From: Castellaniella sp.
Lineage (GTDB): Bacteria; Pseudomonadota; Gammaproteobacteria; Burkholderiales; Burkholderiaceae_B
DNA length: 64,000 nucleotides
Direction: 5' to 3'
Assembly: GCA_019104865.1 (NCBI GenBank)
Contig: JAHRWZ010000008.1
Coordinates: forward strand, 1 to 64,000
Position 1 is the first letter of the stretch; each line of letters begins with the position of its first letter. Made by a program: the position numbers and the translations under genes. Below are positions 27,099 through 36,812 of this stretch, piece after piece. The notes below the pieces were generated by a model. That model had not been told where the DNA came from, did not search any database, and saw only the letters and a list, made by a program, of their open reading frames with translations.

Positions 27099-28874
27099 AT
27101 GAGATTACACGCCTCCGTATTACCCGTGGTGTTGGCGCTGGCCGCTGCGCACGAAACAGCCTGGGCCGCGCCGCCGGCCGCCGCGCCGGCGGATTCGGTC
27201 GAAACGATCCGTTTGCGCCCCGGCGAACCACCCGCGGTGACTCTCACGCCCGAACTGCTGTACCGCATTCTGGTGGCCGAACTCTCGGCCCAGCAGGGGC
27301 GCTACGACGATGCCGCCCAGGAACTGTTGGGTGTCGCGCGCGACACCCTGGATCCGCGTGTGGCGCATCGGGCCTTCCAGATGGCCATGTCCGGCCACAA
27401 CCTGACGGTCGCGCTGCAGACCTCCCGCGAATGGGCCAAGCTGGACCCTGAAAATCCCGAGGCCGTGGCCGCGTCGCTGGCGCTGTCGGCTTCCAGTGGT
27501 CAGACCGACGGCCTGGCCAGGACCCTGGCGCGGCGGATCGAGTCGGCCGACGACAAGGATCAGGCCATCGTCCAGGCGGTCGGCATCGTCTCGAAAATGA
27601 CAGACAAGCGCCTGGCGCTGGACGTGCTGGACAAGGCGCTCGTGGGTGTCCTCAAGACCTCGGCGCTGGCCCACCTGGCGCTGGCCGATGCCGCCTGGGC
27701 CGCCGGCGAGCCCCGCCGTGCGGTGGACGAGGCCTACAAGGCCCAGACGCTCGACCCCGATTCCACGGATGCCGCCCAGCGGATCCTGGAATATGGTTTG
27801 CGCGTCGAGCCGCGCCAGGCCATCCAGGACACCTACGCCTATCTGGACCGTCATCCGAATCAGCGCGGGCTGCAGCTGCTGCTGGTCAGCCGCCTGACGG
27901 GTCAGAGCCAGTTCGACGAGGCCCTGAAGTTGCTGGGGAAAATGCGCGCAAACACCCCCGAGGACTTCGATCTGCTCTATACCGAGGCCGAGGTCAACGC
28001 CCGCGCGGGCCGCTACGACGCGGCCAAGGCGCTGCTGGCGCAATACATCTCGATCGAGCAACAGCGCCGCAAGGGCTCCGCCGAGGGGGCCACCAACGCC
28101 CAGGCCGACGTATCCGATGCGCGCCTTCTGCTGGTCCAGATCGCCGAACGCCAGGGCGACCTGAAAGAAGCCATCCGCCAGCTGCAGAACATCGACGAGC
28201 CGTCGCTGCGCTTTCAGTCCCTGACCCACGAGGCCGTGCTGTACGGCAAACTGGGCGATCTGGCCCGGGCGCGTTCCCTCCTGGATGGCATCAAGCCGGC
28301 TGATCGGCGCGAGCGTGTGGTCGTGCGCCTGACGCTGGCCTCCATTTACCGCGATGCGGGCCGCACCGACCAGGCCGTCGAACTGCTGAAGGCGGCCGAT
28401 CTCGAAATGCCCGATACGTCGGAAATCAAGTACGAACTGGGCATGCTGCTGCATCAGCAGGGCAAGACCGCCGAGTTCGAAGCCCTGATGCGGCGCGTCA
28501 TCCAGCTGGATCCCGAAAACGCCAATGCCTACAACTCGCTGGGCTACACCTACGTCGAGGATAACCGCAACCTGAGCGAGGCCCGCGATCTGCTCGAGCG
28601 GGCGCTGGATCTGGACCCCGAAAATCCCTACATTCTGGACAGCGTTGGCTGGTACCTGTTCCGGACCCAGGACTATCAGGGCGCCCTCGAATATCTGCGC
28701 CGGTCCTACGACCAGTTGCCCGCCGCCGACGTGGCCGCTCATCTGGGCGAGACCCTGTGGGCATTGAAGCGCCACGAAGAGGCCAAACGCATCTGGGCCG
28801 AAGGCCTGAAGGCGGATCCGGGCAACCAGGCCGTGCTGGCGGCAATGCGCCGCGCGGGGGTCAAACTGCCGTGA
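27099..28874 (+). CDS. Secreted tetratricopeptide-repeat protein
   Basis: The 591-residue product begins with a signal peptide (MRLHASVLPVVLALAAAHETAWA) and then consists of many TPR units, for example NAYNSLGYTYVEDNRNLSEA and LGETLWALKRHEEAKRIWAE near the C-terminus. I chose ATG 27099 rather than 27078 because the signal peptide starts there. The gene overlaps lolB by one base (TGATG). The same order (TPR protein, lolB, ispE) is common in betaproteobacteria, suggesting an envelope assembly role, but the function is unknown. Confidence 0.85.
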   Translation: MRLHASVLPVVLALAAAHETAWAAPPAAAPADSVETIRLRPGEPPAVTLTPELLYRILVAELSAQQGRYDDAAQELLGVARDTLDPRVAHRAFQMAMSGHNLTVALQTSREWAKLDPENPEAVAASLALSASSGQTDGLARTLARRIESADDKDQAIVQAVGIVSKMTDKRLALDVLDKALVGVLKTSALAHLALADAAWAAGEPRRAVDEAYKAQTLDPDSTDAAQRILEYGLRVEPRQAIQDTYAYLDRHPNQRGLQLLLVSRLTGQSQFDEALKLLGKMRANTPEDFDLLYTEAEVNARAGRYDAAKALLAQYISIEQQRRKGSAEGATNAQADVSDARLLLVQIAERQGDLKEAIRQLQNIDEPSLRFQSLTHEAVLYGKLGDLARARSLLDGIKPADRRERVVVRLTLASIYRDAGRTDQAVELLKAADLEMPDTSEIKYELGMLLHQQGKTAEFEALMRRVIQLDPENANAYNSLGYTYVEDNRNLSEARDLLERALDLDPENPYILDSVGWYLFRTQDYQGALEYLRRSYDQLPAADVAAHLGETLWALKRHEEAKRIWAEGLKADPGNQAVLAAMRRAGVKLP

Positions 28875-29518
28875 TGTCCGGACTTTGCGCGCTGCCGGGG
28901 GGTGTCCCGACGGTCGTTCCCCTGGGTACCGGCTCGCGCCGGACCGGGCCGTGGACGCGCGCCTGGCGCCTGCTGGCCGGGCTGGCGCTGCTGGTGTGGT
29001 TGACCGGATGCGCCACCCCCACGCGCATCGGCGGCCAGGGGCCGGCATTTGAACGGGTCGGCCGGTTCGCGGTCAATCTGCAGCCCGTCGCCCAGGCACC
29101 TTATGCGGCGCAGGGCGGGTTTTCCTGGCGCGACGACGGGCGTACCCTGCGCCTGGATCTCAGCACCCCTCTGGGCAGCGTGCTGGCCCGCATCCAGGTC
29201 GCTCCCGGCCTGTCGGTCCTGGAACATGCCGACGGCAGCCGGGAATCCGCGTCCTCGCCGGATGATCTGCTGCAACTGGTCTGGGGGCATTCCATGCCGG
29301 TATCGGGGCTGCGGTACTGGATCCGCGGCCAGGTGGAGCCCGGCCGGGCCGTCACGGACGAACAGCGTGACGATCAGGGCCGTCCGACCGCGCTGCGGCA
29401 GGACGGCTGGGATATTCGCCTGTCCTCGTATGATGCGCAAGGGCCGGGGCGCATCCGCCTGTTCCGCCAGGATGCGCAAGGCGAATGGCGCCTGCAGCTG
29501 ATCGTGGATCGCGGCTGA
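28874..29518 (+). CDS. lolB: Outer-membrane lipoprotein insertion protein LolB
   Basis: The 214-residue protein has a late lipobox (LVWLTGC, Cys46) after an unusually long N-terminal region, then the LolB domain (FERVGRFAVN, QGGFSWRDDG, LRLDLSTPLGSVLARI, PVSGLRYWIRGQ). LolB receives lipoproteins from LolA and anchors them in the outer membrane. The ATG overlaps the TPR gene stop by one base, and the stop overlaps the ispE start by one base, so the three genes are translationally coupled. Confidence 0.88.
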   Translation: MSGLCALPGGVPTVVPLGTGSRRTGPWTRAWRLLAGLALLVWLTGCATPTRIGGQGPAFERVGRFAVNLQPVAQAPYAAQGGFSWRDDGRTLRLDLSTPLGSVLARIQVAPGLSVLEHADGSRESASSPDDLLQLVWGHSMPVSGLRYWIRGQVEPGRAVTDEQRDDQGRPTALRQDGWDIRLSSYDAQGPGRIRLFRQDAQGEWRLQLIVDRG

Positions 29519-30492
29519 TGCCGGGACAGGCCAAGCCGGCGTCCGGCCCAGGCGCGGCGGCCGGTCAGTCGCGCGATCGGGGTCCCGGGGTCGCCGCGGC
29601 CGCGTTGCATGACGTGCCGGCACCCGCCAAGCTGAACCTGTTCCTGCACGTCGTCGGGCAGCGTCCCGACGGCTATCACCTGCTGCAGACCGCCTTTCGC
29701 TTCGTCGATCTGTGCGACAGCCTGGATTTCGAGCGGACCGACGATGGCGTCGTTGGGCGGGAAGGGCAGGGATTGGCCGGTCTGCCGGCCGAACATGACC
29801 TGGTGCTGCGCGCGGCGCACAGTCTGCGGCAGGCCACGGGCACCTCGTATGGCGCGCGCATCCGCTATCGCAAGCGCATTCCCGCCGGTGGCGGGCTGGG
29901 TGGCGGCTCCAGCGACGCGGCGACGACACTCATCGCACTCAATCGCCTGTGGGGCACGGGGTTGCGGCGCACCGAGCTGTTGCGCCTGGCGCTGCCTCTG
30001 GGCGCGGACGTGCCGGTCTTCGTTTTCGGTCGCGCGGCCTTCGCGCAGGGCATCGGCGAGGATCTCAGCCCGCTGGTGCTGCCGCCGCAGGCTTATTGGA
30101 TCCTGCGCCCCGCCGCACACCTGGAGACCGCGGCCGTTTTTCGCGATCCTGATTTGACAAGAAATTCAGAATCGGTAAAAATCTCGGTCTTTGCTGATTG
30201 GCAAACAGAACACAGCGGTCTTTTTGGTCGCAACGATCTGGAGGCCGTGGTCTGTCGGCACCACCCGATGATCGCCCGGATTTTGGGGGCGATGCGAACG
30301 GCGGGTCTGGATGCGCGAATGACAGGTTCGGGTTCGTGCCTGTTTGCCGGGTTTCCGGATGCTCGCCAGGCTCAGGTGCAACACGACCGGATAATCAGTA
30401 AAATACGAGACCTGCCCGGTGTGGCGATCGAAGGCTCCTGGATCTGCCAGGGACTGGATGATCATCCGCTGCGGGACTGGGTCCAGGACTGA
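29518..30492 (+). CDS. ispE: 4-diphosphocytidyl-2-C-methyl-D-erythritol kinase
   Basis: This GHMP kinase has the substrate motif VPAPAKLNLFLHVVGQRPDG and the ATP loop IPAGGGLGGGSSDAATTLIA, plus the C-terminal GLDARMTGSGSCLFAGFPD. IspE phosphorylates CDP-methylerythritol in the MEP isoprenoid pathway. The coupled ATG at 29518 gives 324 residues; about 30 N-terminal residues before the conserved core are extra, so a later start is possible. The stop is 5 bases before tRNA-Gln. Confidence 0.92.
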   Translation: MPGQAKPASGPGAAAGQSRDRGPGVAAAALHDVPAPAKLNLFLHVVGQRPDGYHLLQTAFRFVDLCDSLDFERTDDGVVGREGQGLAGLPAEHDLVLRAAHSLRQATGTSYGARIRYRKRIPAGGGLGGGSSDAATTLIALNRLWGTGLRRTELLRLALPLGADVPVFVFGRAAFAQGIGEDLSPLVLPPQAYWILRPAAHLETAAVFRDPDLTRNSESVKISVFADWQTEHSGLFGRNDLEAVVCRHHPMIARILGAMRTAGLDARMTGSGSCLFAGFPDARQAQVQHDRIISKIRDLPGVAIEGSWICQGLDDHPLRDWVQD

Positions 30493-30497
30493 ACAGT

Positions 30498-30574
30498 TGG
30501 GGAATCGCCAAGCTGGTTAAGGCACCGGATTTTGATTCCGGCATGCGAAGGTTCGAATCCTTCTTCCCCAGCCA
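30498..30574 (+). tRNA. tRNA-Gln (TTG anticodon)
   Basis: A full cloverleaf is visible: acceptor TGGGGAA (30498-30504) pairs with TTCCCCA (30564-30570), the anticodon stem CCGGA/TCCGG encloses TTTTGAT with anticodon TTG at 30532-30534, and the T-arm holds GGTTCGAATCC. Discriminator G and encoded CCA follow. The gene lies between ispE and prs, the usual betaproteobacterial place. Confidence 0.95.
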
Positions 30575-30596
30575 ACCTAGTGCAGACATCTATTCA

Positions 30597-30636
30597 GGCT
30601 GTTGAGTCGGCCCCGTCGGGGCGCTGGTCAACAGCC
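30597..30636 (+). promoter_or_regulatory. Nested stem-loop in the prs leader
   Basis: GGCTGTTGA (30597-30605) pairs perfectly with TCAACAGCC (30628-30636). Inside, GCCCC (30610-30614) pairs with GGGGC (30618-30622). No T-run follows, so it is unlikely to be a simple terminator; it may be an mRNA leader structure or a tRNA 3' processing element. The prs ATG lies 28 bases downstream. Confidence 0.5.
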
Positions 30637-30664
30637 TTGTCATTTGACACATTGGTTCGACACC

Positions 30665-31615
30665 ATGGCACAAGACAGATTCATGATTTTTACCGGCACG
30701 GCCAACCCTCGGTTGGCGGTCGATGTGGTGAATCATCTGGACATGTCGCTGGGGAAAATGACCGTCGGGCGTTTCTCCGACGGTGAAGTCATGGTGGAAA
30801 TCAATGAAAACGTCCGCGGCAAAGACGTTTTCGTATTGCAGCCCACCTGCGCGCCCACCAACGACAATCTCATGGAAATCATGGTGATGGTCGATGCGTT
30901 GCGCCGCGCCTCGGCCCGCAACATCACCGCCGCCATTCCGTATTTCGGCTATGCCCGCCAGGATCGCCGGCCGCGTTCGGCCCGCGTGTCGATCTCGGCC
31001 AAGGTCGTGGCCAACATGCTGCAGTCCGTGGGCGTCGACCGCGTCATGATGATGGACCTGCACGCCGACCAGATTCAGGGCTTTTTCGACATTCCGGTGG
31101 ACAACATCTACGCCGGGCCGATCCTGCTGGGCGACATCTGGAGCCGTAATTTCCAGAATCTGGTGGTCGTGTCGCCGGACATCGGCGGTGTGGTCCGCGC
31201 CCGCGCGCTGGCTAAACAGCTCGAATCCGATCTGGCCATCATCGACAAGCGCCGGCCGCGCGCCAACGTGTCCGAAGTCATGAACATCATTGGCGACGTG
31301 AACGGCCGCACCTGCCTGATCATGGACGACATGGTCGATACCGCCGGCACGCTGTGCAAGGCTGCCCAGGCCCTGAAGGACCGTGGCGCGGGCTCCGTCT
31401 ACGCGTATTGCACGCACCCGGTGTTGTCCGGCGAAGCCGTCAGGCGCATCCAGGAATCCGCACTGGATGAGGTCGTCGTCACCGACACGATCCCGCTGGC
31501 GGAAGGCGCCCGCCAGTGCGGCAAGATCCGCCAGTTGTCCTGTGCCTCGCTGCTGGGCGAAACCATCTTGCGCATCGCGACGGCCGAGTCGGTCAGTTCG
31601 CTGTTCGCCGATTGA
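30665..31615 (+). CDS. prs: Ribose-phosphate pyrophosphokinase
   Basis: The 316-residue product shows the PRPP synthetase landmarks: [32 protein letters not shown], the flexible ATP loop [18 protein letters not shown], and the PRPP loop [18 protein letters not shown]. It makes PRPP from ribose-5-phosphate and ATP for nucleotide, His and Trp synthesis. The ATG at 30665 matches the family N-terminus; the frame is open further upstream but that part overlaps the leader hairpin. Confidence 0.96.
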   Translation: MAQDRFMIFTGTANPRLAVDVVNHLDMSLGKMTVGRFSDGEVMVEINENVRGKDVFVLQPTCAPTNDNLMEIMVMVDALRRASARNITAAIPYFGYARQDRRPRSARVSISAKVVANMLQSVGVDRVMMMDLHADQIQGFFDIPVDNIYAGPILLGDIWSRNFQNLVVVSPDIGGVVRARALAKQLESDLAIIDKRRPRANVSEVMNIIGDVNGRTCLIMDDMVDTAGTLCKAAQALKDRGAGSVYAYCTHPVLSGEAVRRIQESALDEVVVTDTIPLAEGARQCGKIRQLSCASLLGETILRIATAESVSSLFAD

Positions 31616-31624
31616 TTTTTTGAT

Positions 31625-31694
31625 CCCCCGCTGGTCGCGGCGGGGGTATGTCGCAGCTTCGGCTGCCTGTGTTGATCGGGGCCTTCGAGGCCCC
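31625..31694 (+). promoter_or_regulatory. Three consecutive hairpins in the prs-rplY gap
   Basis: CCCCCGC (31625-31631) pairs with GCGGGGG (31640-31646); GCAGC-TTCG-GCTGC occupies 31653-31666; GGGGCCT-TCG-AGGCCCC occupies 31678-31694 and is followed by GCATTTT. The last could act as a weak terminator. Together they form a compact structured leader 18 bases before the rplY start, which may control L25 expression. Confidence 0.5.
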
Positions 31695-31711
31695 GCATTT
31701 TGGAGCTTTCC

Positions 31712-32332
31712 ATGAAATTCACCGCCACTTCGCGTAGCGTTCAGGGTTCGAGTGCGAGCCGCCGCCTGCGCCGCGCCGGTCGGGTGCCCGCCATCGTTTA
31801 CGGTGGCCAGTCCGCCCCGGCCAACATCGAGCTCGACCACAACGAGATCTACCACGCCCTGAACAAGGAAGAATTCCACGCCTCCATCCTGGACATGGTC
31901 CTGGACGGCAACAAGGCTGAACCCGTCCTGGTGCGTGCCGTGCAATGGCACCCCTACAAGGCGTTGGTGCTGCACGTGGACTTCCAGCGCGTGGACGCCT
32001 CGCAGGCTGTCACCACCAAGATCCCGGTGCACTACCTGAACGCCGACCAGAGCCCGGCTGTCAAGCTGGCTGGCCAGGTCATCACTCACGGCCCCTCCGA
32101 ACTCGACATTACCTGCCTGCCGGCCAACCTGCCGCAGTTCGTCGAAGTCGATCTGGGTGGCCTGGTGGGCAATGCCCGTCTGCACCTGTCCGACATCACG
32201 CTGCCGATGGGCGTGAAATACGTGCCGCACGGCGACGACGTCAACCCGCTGCTGGGTCAGGCCAGCGCGCCCAAGGGCGCGACGGCTGACGAAGCAGCCC
32301 CCGCCACCCCCGAAGCTCCGGCTGCGGAATAA
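31712..32332 (+). CDS. rplY: 50S ribosomal protein L25 / general stress protein Ctc
   Basis: The 206-residue product has the N-terminal 5S-rRNA-binding L25 domain (MKFTATSRSVQGSSASRRLR, then VPAIVYGG) and the C-terminal CTC-type beta domain (VHYLNADQSPAVKLAGQVIT, LPQFVEVDLGGLVGNARLHL). It ends in an alanine/proline-rich tail. TGGAG precedes the ATG. It binds 5S rRNA in the large ribosomal subunit. Confidence 0.95.
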   Translation: MKFTATSRSVQGSSASRRLRRAGRVPAIVYGGQSAPANIELDHNEIYHALNKEEFHASILDMVLDGNKAEPVLVRAVQWHPYKALVLHVDFQRVDASQAVTTKIPVHYLNADQSPAVKLAGQVITHGPSELDITCLPANLPQFVEVDLGGLVGNARLHLSDITLPMGVKYVPHGDDVNPLLGQASAPKGATADEAAPATPEAPAAE

Positions 32333-32370
32333 TCCGCTGCCCGGGCTGTCCGGCCGCCATGCGGCCCGGA

Positions 32371-32414
32371 CGACAGAACCCCCGCCTGGTCCCGGACCGG
32401 CGGGGGTTCTGTCG
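32371..32414 (+). terminator. Long perfect hairpin between rplY and pth
   Basis: A 16-bp perfect stem (32371-32386 with 32399-32414; ends CGACAGAACC...GGTTCTGTCG) closes a 12-base loop that can pair further (GGTC/GACC). There is only a short T-poor tail, so termination efficiency is uncertain. The symmetric stem could work in both directions. Confidence 0.65.
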
Positions 32415-32443
32415 TATGATGAAACCTTTTCGACTTTCTTCCG

Positions 32444-33034
32444 ATGACTGCGCCCATTCGCCTCATCGTGGGCCTGGGCAATCCCGGCCCCGAATACGAA
32501 ACCACCCGCCATAATGCTGGCTTCTGGGTGGTCGATCATTTTGCCGACGATCTGCATGCCAGCTTCACCCTGGAAAAGCCGTTCTTTGCCTGGGTCGCGC
32601 GGGCGCGCCATGCGGGGCAGGCGGTCGTGCTGGCCAAACCCACCACATTCATGAACAAGTCGGGGCAGGCGGTCGGGGCGCTGGCCCGCTTCTATAAACT
32701 GCAACCCGAGGAAATCCTGGTCGTGCATGACGAACTGGATCTGCTGCCGGGTGCGGTGAAGCTGAAGTTCGGAGGCGGCCATGCCGGTCACAATGGCTTG
32801 CGCGACATCCAGGCCGTCCTGGGCACCCAGGGGTTCTGGCGCCTGCGCATCGGTATCGGCCATCCGCGCAGCCTGGGGTTGGCCCAGGCCGTCGTCAATT
32901 TCGTGCTGCATTCGCCCCGCAACGAAGACATGCCGGGCATCGAAGACGTCATCAACCGCAGCCGGATCGTGTTGCCGCAGTTGCTGGATGGCGGTTTCGA
33001 TCGCGCCACAGAACGGCTGCACCAGGGGAATTAG
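32444..33034 (+). CDS. pth: Peptidyl-tRNA hydrolase
   Basis: The 196-residue protein has the Pth signature [20 protein letters not shown] with the catalytic histidine, the [16 protein letters not shown] loop, [16 protein letters not shown] with the catalytic aspartate, and [13 protein letters not shown]. It releases peptides from stalled peptidyl-tRNAs. Its place after rplY is conserved in many bacteria. Length is normal. Confidence 0.96.
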   Translation: MTAPIRLIVGLGNPGPEYETTRHNAGFWVVDHFADDLHASFTLEKPFFAWVARARHAGQAVVLAKPTTFMNKSGQAVGALARFYKLQPEEILVVHDELDLLPGAVKLKFGGGHAGHNGLRDIQAVLGTQGFWRLRIGIGHPRSLGLAQAVVNFVLHSPRNEDMPGIEDVINRSRIVLPQLLDGGFDRATERLHQGN

Positions 33035-33181
33035 CCCTGACGGCATCCAGGAAATCCGGGAAAATGCGTGTGGCAGATAGGCCGCCGAGGCTGGCATGAT
33101 GCCTGTGTCCGGTCCGGTGTCCGCGATTCGCGTGCGCGGGTGCGCCCGACCGGATCCTTGGGTCGATATTCATAAGGTCGG

Positions 33182-33976
33182 ATGAGCATGCTCGGATTAT
33201 GGCGTCCCGCGGATCTGCCCACCATGGGTCAGGAAATCGTCGATTTCCTGCGGTTCATCGTGCGCCCCAGGCCAGGCCCGCGCCTGGCGGCACATCGGAC
33301 CGGGCAGGGCCTGCGCGCGGATTTTCGCCTCAACGCCCCGTGGTGGCGCTTGGCGCATTGGGCCGTCCTGCTGTGGATGGTGAACATTTTTGTCTTTGCG
33401 CCGCTGGCCTTGTCGGCGGCCCAGGCGACCGGTGCACAGCACCGGCTGGACATCCATCACCTGCCCTGGTTGGCCGCGCTTGTCTGGGCGCCCATCGTCG
33501 AAGAACTGACCTTCCGCTATGCCTTGCGCCGGCCGGCGATGCTGTGGTGGTTCGTGCCGCTCATGGCGGCGATCCTGGCGCAGGGGGCGGGGCCGACTTC
33601 CATCATGATGGCCGCCGTGGCGCTATTGCTGGCGCTGGCACCACTGTGGTATCCCGCCGGGCACCGCTGGCACTGGGGCTGGAATGCCTCGTGGCGTTGG
33701 CGCAAGCGGATGCACCGGGCGTATCCCTGGCTGTTTCATGCGGCCGCGTTGGCTTTTGCGGCCGTTCATCTGTATAACTTTCGCCTGGCATCCCTGAACC
33801 TGGTGCTGTTGCCGCTGCTGGTGTTGCCGCAATGGGTCACCGGCCTGGTGCTGGGCTGGATGCGGGTCAAGCGCGGGATCGGTGCGTCCATGGGGCTGCA
33901 TGCGATCTTCAATGGCGGGCCACTGCTGCTGATCGGCCTGGTCCTGCATTTTGCCCCGGATCTGGCGGCTTACTGA
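33182..33976 (+). CDS. CPBP-family intramembrane metalloprotease-like protein
   Basis: The 264-residue product has about six hydrophobic helices. It carries the CPBP (CAAX protease/bacteriocin-processing) motifs: the EExxxR motif in APIVEELTFRYALRR, a histidine in AAVHLYNFRL, and a second in GLHAIFNG. These are the expected catalytic residues of the family. Substrate unknown. The gene stands alone after a 147-base gap from pth, in which I see no other feature, and converges on the amidase gene. Confidence 0.78.
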   Translation: MSMLGLWRPADLPTMGQEIVDFLRFIVRPRPGPRLAAHRTGQGLRADFRLNAPWWRLAHWAVLLWMVNIFVFAPLALSAAQATGAQHRLDIHHLPWLAALVWAPIVEELTFRYALRRPAMLWWFVPLMAAILAQGAGPTSIMMAAVALLLALAPLWYPAGHRWHWGWNASWRWRKRMHRAYPWLFHAAALAFAAVHLYNFRLASLNLVLLPLLVLPQWVTGLVLGWMRVKRGIGASMGLHAIFNGGPLLLIGLVLHFAPDLAAY

Positions 33977-34033
33977 ATCCCGCTGGCCGTGCAGGCGCCG
34001 GGATGGCGGCGCCGCCCGTTCTATAAGATGGCC

Positions 34034-35383
34034 TTAGCGTGCGCGCAGCACCTGTTCGATCGCCAGACCCACATCCAGGATCCGCACGTCGGAATTCGCC
34101 GGTCCGGCGACCATCAGGCCAACGGGTGCCGTGCCGGGCGCATGGCAGGGCAGGCTCAGGGCGCAACCATCCAGGAAATTGATTAGCGTGGGGTTGCGCA
34201 GGATCAGCCCGTTCGCGGCGAAATAGGCCTCGTCCGAGGCTTGCAGGGATGCAATCGTCGGCGCGATCACGGGCACGGTCGGCATCAGCAGCGCGTCATG
34301 GTTTCGCAGCCGGGCTTCGACCGAGGCGATCCATTGGCGGCGTTGGGCGTGCAGTTCAATGTAGTCGGCTGCGTCGATGTTCCGGCCACGCAGGATCCGC
34401 GATGAGACTCTGGGGTCATACCGGGATTCTTGCAGGGCCAGCGTGTCGCGATGGACCGCATAGGCTTCGGCGCAGACCAGGCCTCCCTTTTGGTTGATGC
34501 GCGCCAGCGCGTCGAATTCCGGGATGTCCAGCGTGTCAACGGTCGCGCCAGCGGCGCGCAGTTGCGCGATGGCGGCGGCGAATGCCGTGCGCACGGTATC
34601 ATCGGCGCCATCCAGGACCAGAGTCGGGGTGACGGCCAGCCGGAGTCGGGATGGCTGGGGCGCGTTCGGCGTGCGCGGTTCGTCGCTCGCAAGGATGCTG
34701 TCCAGAATCGCACAGCAGGTCACCGAAGCCGACAGCGGCCCTATGGAATCCAGGCTCGTTGCCAGCGGGAAAGTGCCCGCCGACCGGACCCGTGATGCTG
34801 TCGGCTTGAAACCGGTCAAGCCGCAGAATGCCGATGGGATGCGCACCGAGCCGCCAGTATCCGTGCCCAGAGCCGCCACCGCCATGCCATCGGCGACCGA
34901 GACGCCGGCCCCCGAGGAGGATCCGCCGGGAATCCGGCGGGCGGCGCGGTCCCAGGGGCTGCTGGGGGTGCCATAGTGCGGATTGATGCCCAGCCCCGAG
35001 AACGCGAACTCCGTCATGTTCGTGTGCCCGATCAGTACGGCACCGGCCTGGGCCAGGCGTTGCACCGGGTCGGCATGGCGTGTTGCCGGCGCCACATCCT
35101 GGCGCACCACGGAACCCGCGCGCGTGACCTGTCCGGCCACATCGAACAGGTCCTTGATCGAGATGGGCAGCCCGTCGATCGGGGACCGCGCGAGGCCGGC
35201 GGCACGCAGAGTGTCCGATGCATGGGCAGCCGCCAGGGCCTGATCCTTCCAGACTGCGGTGAACGTTCTTGAACCTTCGCCGCTCGGGTCGGCGATGCGG
35301 GCCAGTGCGGCCTTCGTCAGGGCGACGGATGTTGTCTCGCCGTTTTCCAGGGCGGTGTGCAGTTCGGTGATGGTGGGAAGCAT
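34034..35383 (-). CDS. Amidase signature-family hydrolase
   Basis: The 449-residue product has the amidase signature triad: the lysine in [12 protein letters not shown], the cis-serine and nucleophile in [19 protein letters not shown], and the [20 protein letters not shown] segment. It resembles GatA-like stand-alone amidases and aryl/indoleacetamide hydrolases. No gatB or gatC is nearby, so it is not the tRNA amidotransferase. Substrate cannot be assigned. It is divergent from ychF. Confidence 0.87.
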   Translation of the reverse strand: MLPTITELHTALENGETTSVALTKAALARIADPSGEGSRTFTAVWKDQALAAAHASDTLRAAGLARSPIDGLPISIKDLFDVAGQVTRAGSVVRQDVAPATRHADPVQRLAQAGAVLIGHTNMTEFAFSGLGINPHYGTPSSPWDRAARRIPGGSSSGAGVSVADGMAVAALGTDTGGSVRIPSAFCGLTGFKPTASRVRSAGTFPLATSLDSIGPLSASVTCCAILDSILASDEPRTPNAPQPSRLRLAVTPTLVLDGADDTVRTAFAAAIAQLRAAGATVDTLDIPEFDALARINQKGGLVCAEAYAVHRDTLALQESRYDPRVSSRILRGRNIDAADYIELHAQRRQWIASVEARLRNHDALLMPTVPVIAPTIASLQASDEAYFAANGLILRNPTLINFLDGCALSLPCHAPGTAPVGLMVAGPANSDVRILDVGLAIEQVLRAR

Positions 35384-35524
35384 GGTGTATTCGGGATAGG
35401 GTGCTGGATCGGAAAGTCAGGCGGGCATGGGATAACAGCGCCTGGCCTTTCGGGCAGTACAATCCCAGTTTCGGCCAGACCGGGCCAAGGTCCGGCCCCT
35501 CGACTCACAAGGATAATCGAATTC

Positions 35525-36616
35525 ATGGCACTGCAATGCGGCATCGTTGGCCTGCCCAACGTCGGCAAATCCACTCTGTTCAACGCCCTGACCAAGGCCG
35601 GCATCGCCGCGGAAAACTATCCCTTCTGCACGATCGAACCCAACGTTGGCGTGGTGGAAGTCCCGGATCGCCGACTGGCGCAGCTGGCGACCGTCGTCAA
35701 CCCGGAACGCGTTGTGCCCGCCGTGGTCGAATTCGTGGACATCGCGGGCCTGGTGGCCGGCGCCTCGAAGGGCGAGGGCCTGGGCAACCAGTTCCTGGCC
35801 AACATCCGCGAGACCGACGCCATCGTGCACGTCGTTCGCTGCTTCGAGGACGACAATGTCGTGCACGTCGCCGGTCGCGTGAACCCGGTGTCCGACATCG
35901 AAGTCATCAACACCGAACTGGCCCTGGCCGACCTGGCCACCGCCGACAAAATCCTGCAGAAAAATCGCAAGCTGGCCAATTCCGGGGACAAGGAAGCCAT
36001 CCGTCTGGTGGCCCTGCTGGAACGCGTGGTCGCGGCCCTGGATGCCAGCAAAGCCGTGCGCAGCCTGGGCCTGGACGAAGAAGAACAGGCCCTGATCCGG
36101 GGTTACTGTTTCATCACCGCCAAGCGCGCCATGTATGTTGCCAACGTGCGCGACGATGGCTTTGAAAACAATCCCCACCTGCAGGCCGTGCAGGACTACG
36201 CCGCTGCCGAAAACGCGCCGGTCGTGGCCGTCTGCGCCGCCATCGAGGCCGAGATCGCCGAACTCGACGACGCCGACAAGGCCGTCTTCCTGGAAGACAT
36301 GGGCATGACCGAACCTGGCCTGGATCGCGTGATTCGCGCCGGCTACCAGCTGCTGGGCCTGCAGACCTATTTCACCGCCGGGGTCAAGGAAGTCCGTGCC
36401 TGGACTATCCACGTCGGCGCTACCGCCCCGCAGGCGGCGGGCGTCATCCACACCGATTTCGAACGCGGTTTTATCCGTGCCCAGACGATCGGCTTTGACG
36501 ACTTCATCGCCTGCAAGGGCGAGCAAGGCGCCAAGGAAGCCGGCAAGATGCGGGCCGAAGGCAAGGACTACGTGGTGAAAGACGGGGACGTGATGAATTT
36601 CTTGTTCAACGTCTGA
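35525..36616 (+). CDS. ychF: Ribosome-binding ATPase YchF
   Basis: The 363-residue P-loop protein begins [20 protein letters not shown] and has [20 protein letters not shown], a coiled-coil middle, and the C-terminal TGS domain ([20 protein letters not shown] to DVMNFLFNV). YchF (Obg family) prefers ATP to GTP and is linked to translation and oxidative stress. The last three codons and the stop lie in the 13-bp direct repeat that bounds the genomic island, so the gene remains complete after insertion. Confidence 0.96.
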   Translation: MALQCGIVGLPNVGKSTLFNALTKAGIAAENYPFCTIEPNVGVVEVPDRRLAQLATVVNPERVVPAVVEFVDIAGLVAGASKGEGLGNQFLANIRETDAIVHVVRCFEDDNVVHVAGRVNPVSDIEVINTELALADLATADKILQKNRKLANSGDKEAIRLVALLERVVAALDASKAVRSLGLDEEEQALIRGYCFITAKRAMYVANVRDDGFENNPHLQAVQDYAAAENAPVVAVCAAIEAEIAELDDADKAVFLEDMGMTEPGLDRVIRAGYQLLGLQTYFTAGVKEVRAWTIHVGATAPQAAGVIHTDFERGFIRAQTIGFDDFIACKGEQGAKEAGKMRAEGKDYVVKDGDVMNFLFNV

Positions 36617-36618
36617 CG
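36606..36618 (+). repeat. Left attachment repeat (attL core)
   Basis: TCAACGTCTGACG spans the last codons and stop of ychF. The identical 13 bases recur at 52247-52259 in the same orientation, 15.6 kb away, next to the first flanking chromosomal gene. Confidence 0.85.
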
Positions 36619-36746
36619 ATTTTTTCGGAACTCAGGAGCGTTCGGTGGCGCTTGGTGGATTGAGTAGGCCTTTTGAAATCAAGGACTTGCCAAACAATAC
36701 GGTCTGCTGAGCGTTCCTATTGTTCATCGCGAGGTCTGAAAAATTC

Positions 36747-36788
36747 GGGGGTAGCGTTGGGGGTACTCGTGTTCAACCGTGGGGGTAC
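36747..36788 (+). repeat. GGGGGTA(C) motif cluster at the left island end
   Basis: GGGGGTA occurs at 36747-36753, 36759-36765 and 36781-36787 (the last two followed by C), between the attachment repeat and the integrase start. A matching cluster lies inside the right end. They are likely integrase arm-binding or transcription-control sites. The rest of the 36619-36812 stretch has no gene. Confidence 0.6.
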
Positions 36789-36812
36789 TTTTCCCCGCAG
36801 TGGAGTCCAACG

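Noticed and set aside
30498..30574. tRNA-Gln as the island's integration site
   Set aside because: The gene is 6 kb away from the island, and neither island end repeats any part of the tRNA; the repeated 13-mer lies in ychF.
34034..35383. GatA subunit of the tRNA amidotransferase
   Set aside because: No gatB or gatC gene is adjacent, and the sequence resembles stand-alone amidases.
36747..36788. CRISPR or G-quadruplex interpretation of the GGGGGTAC repeats
   Set aside because: There are too few copies with irregular spacing and no spacers; placement at both island ends fits recombinase sites better.
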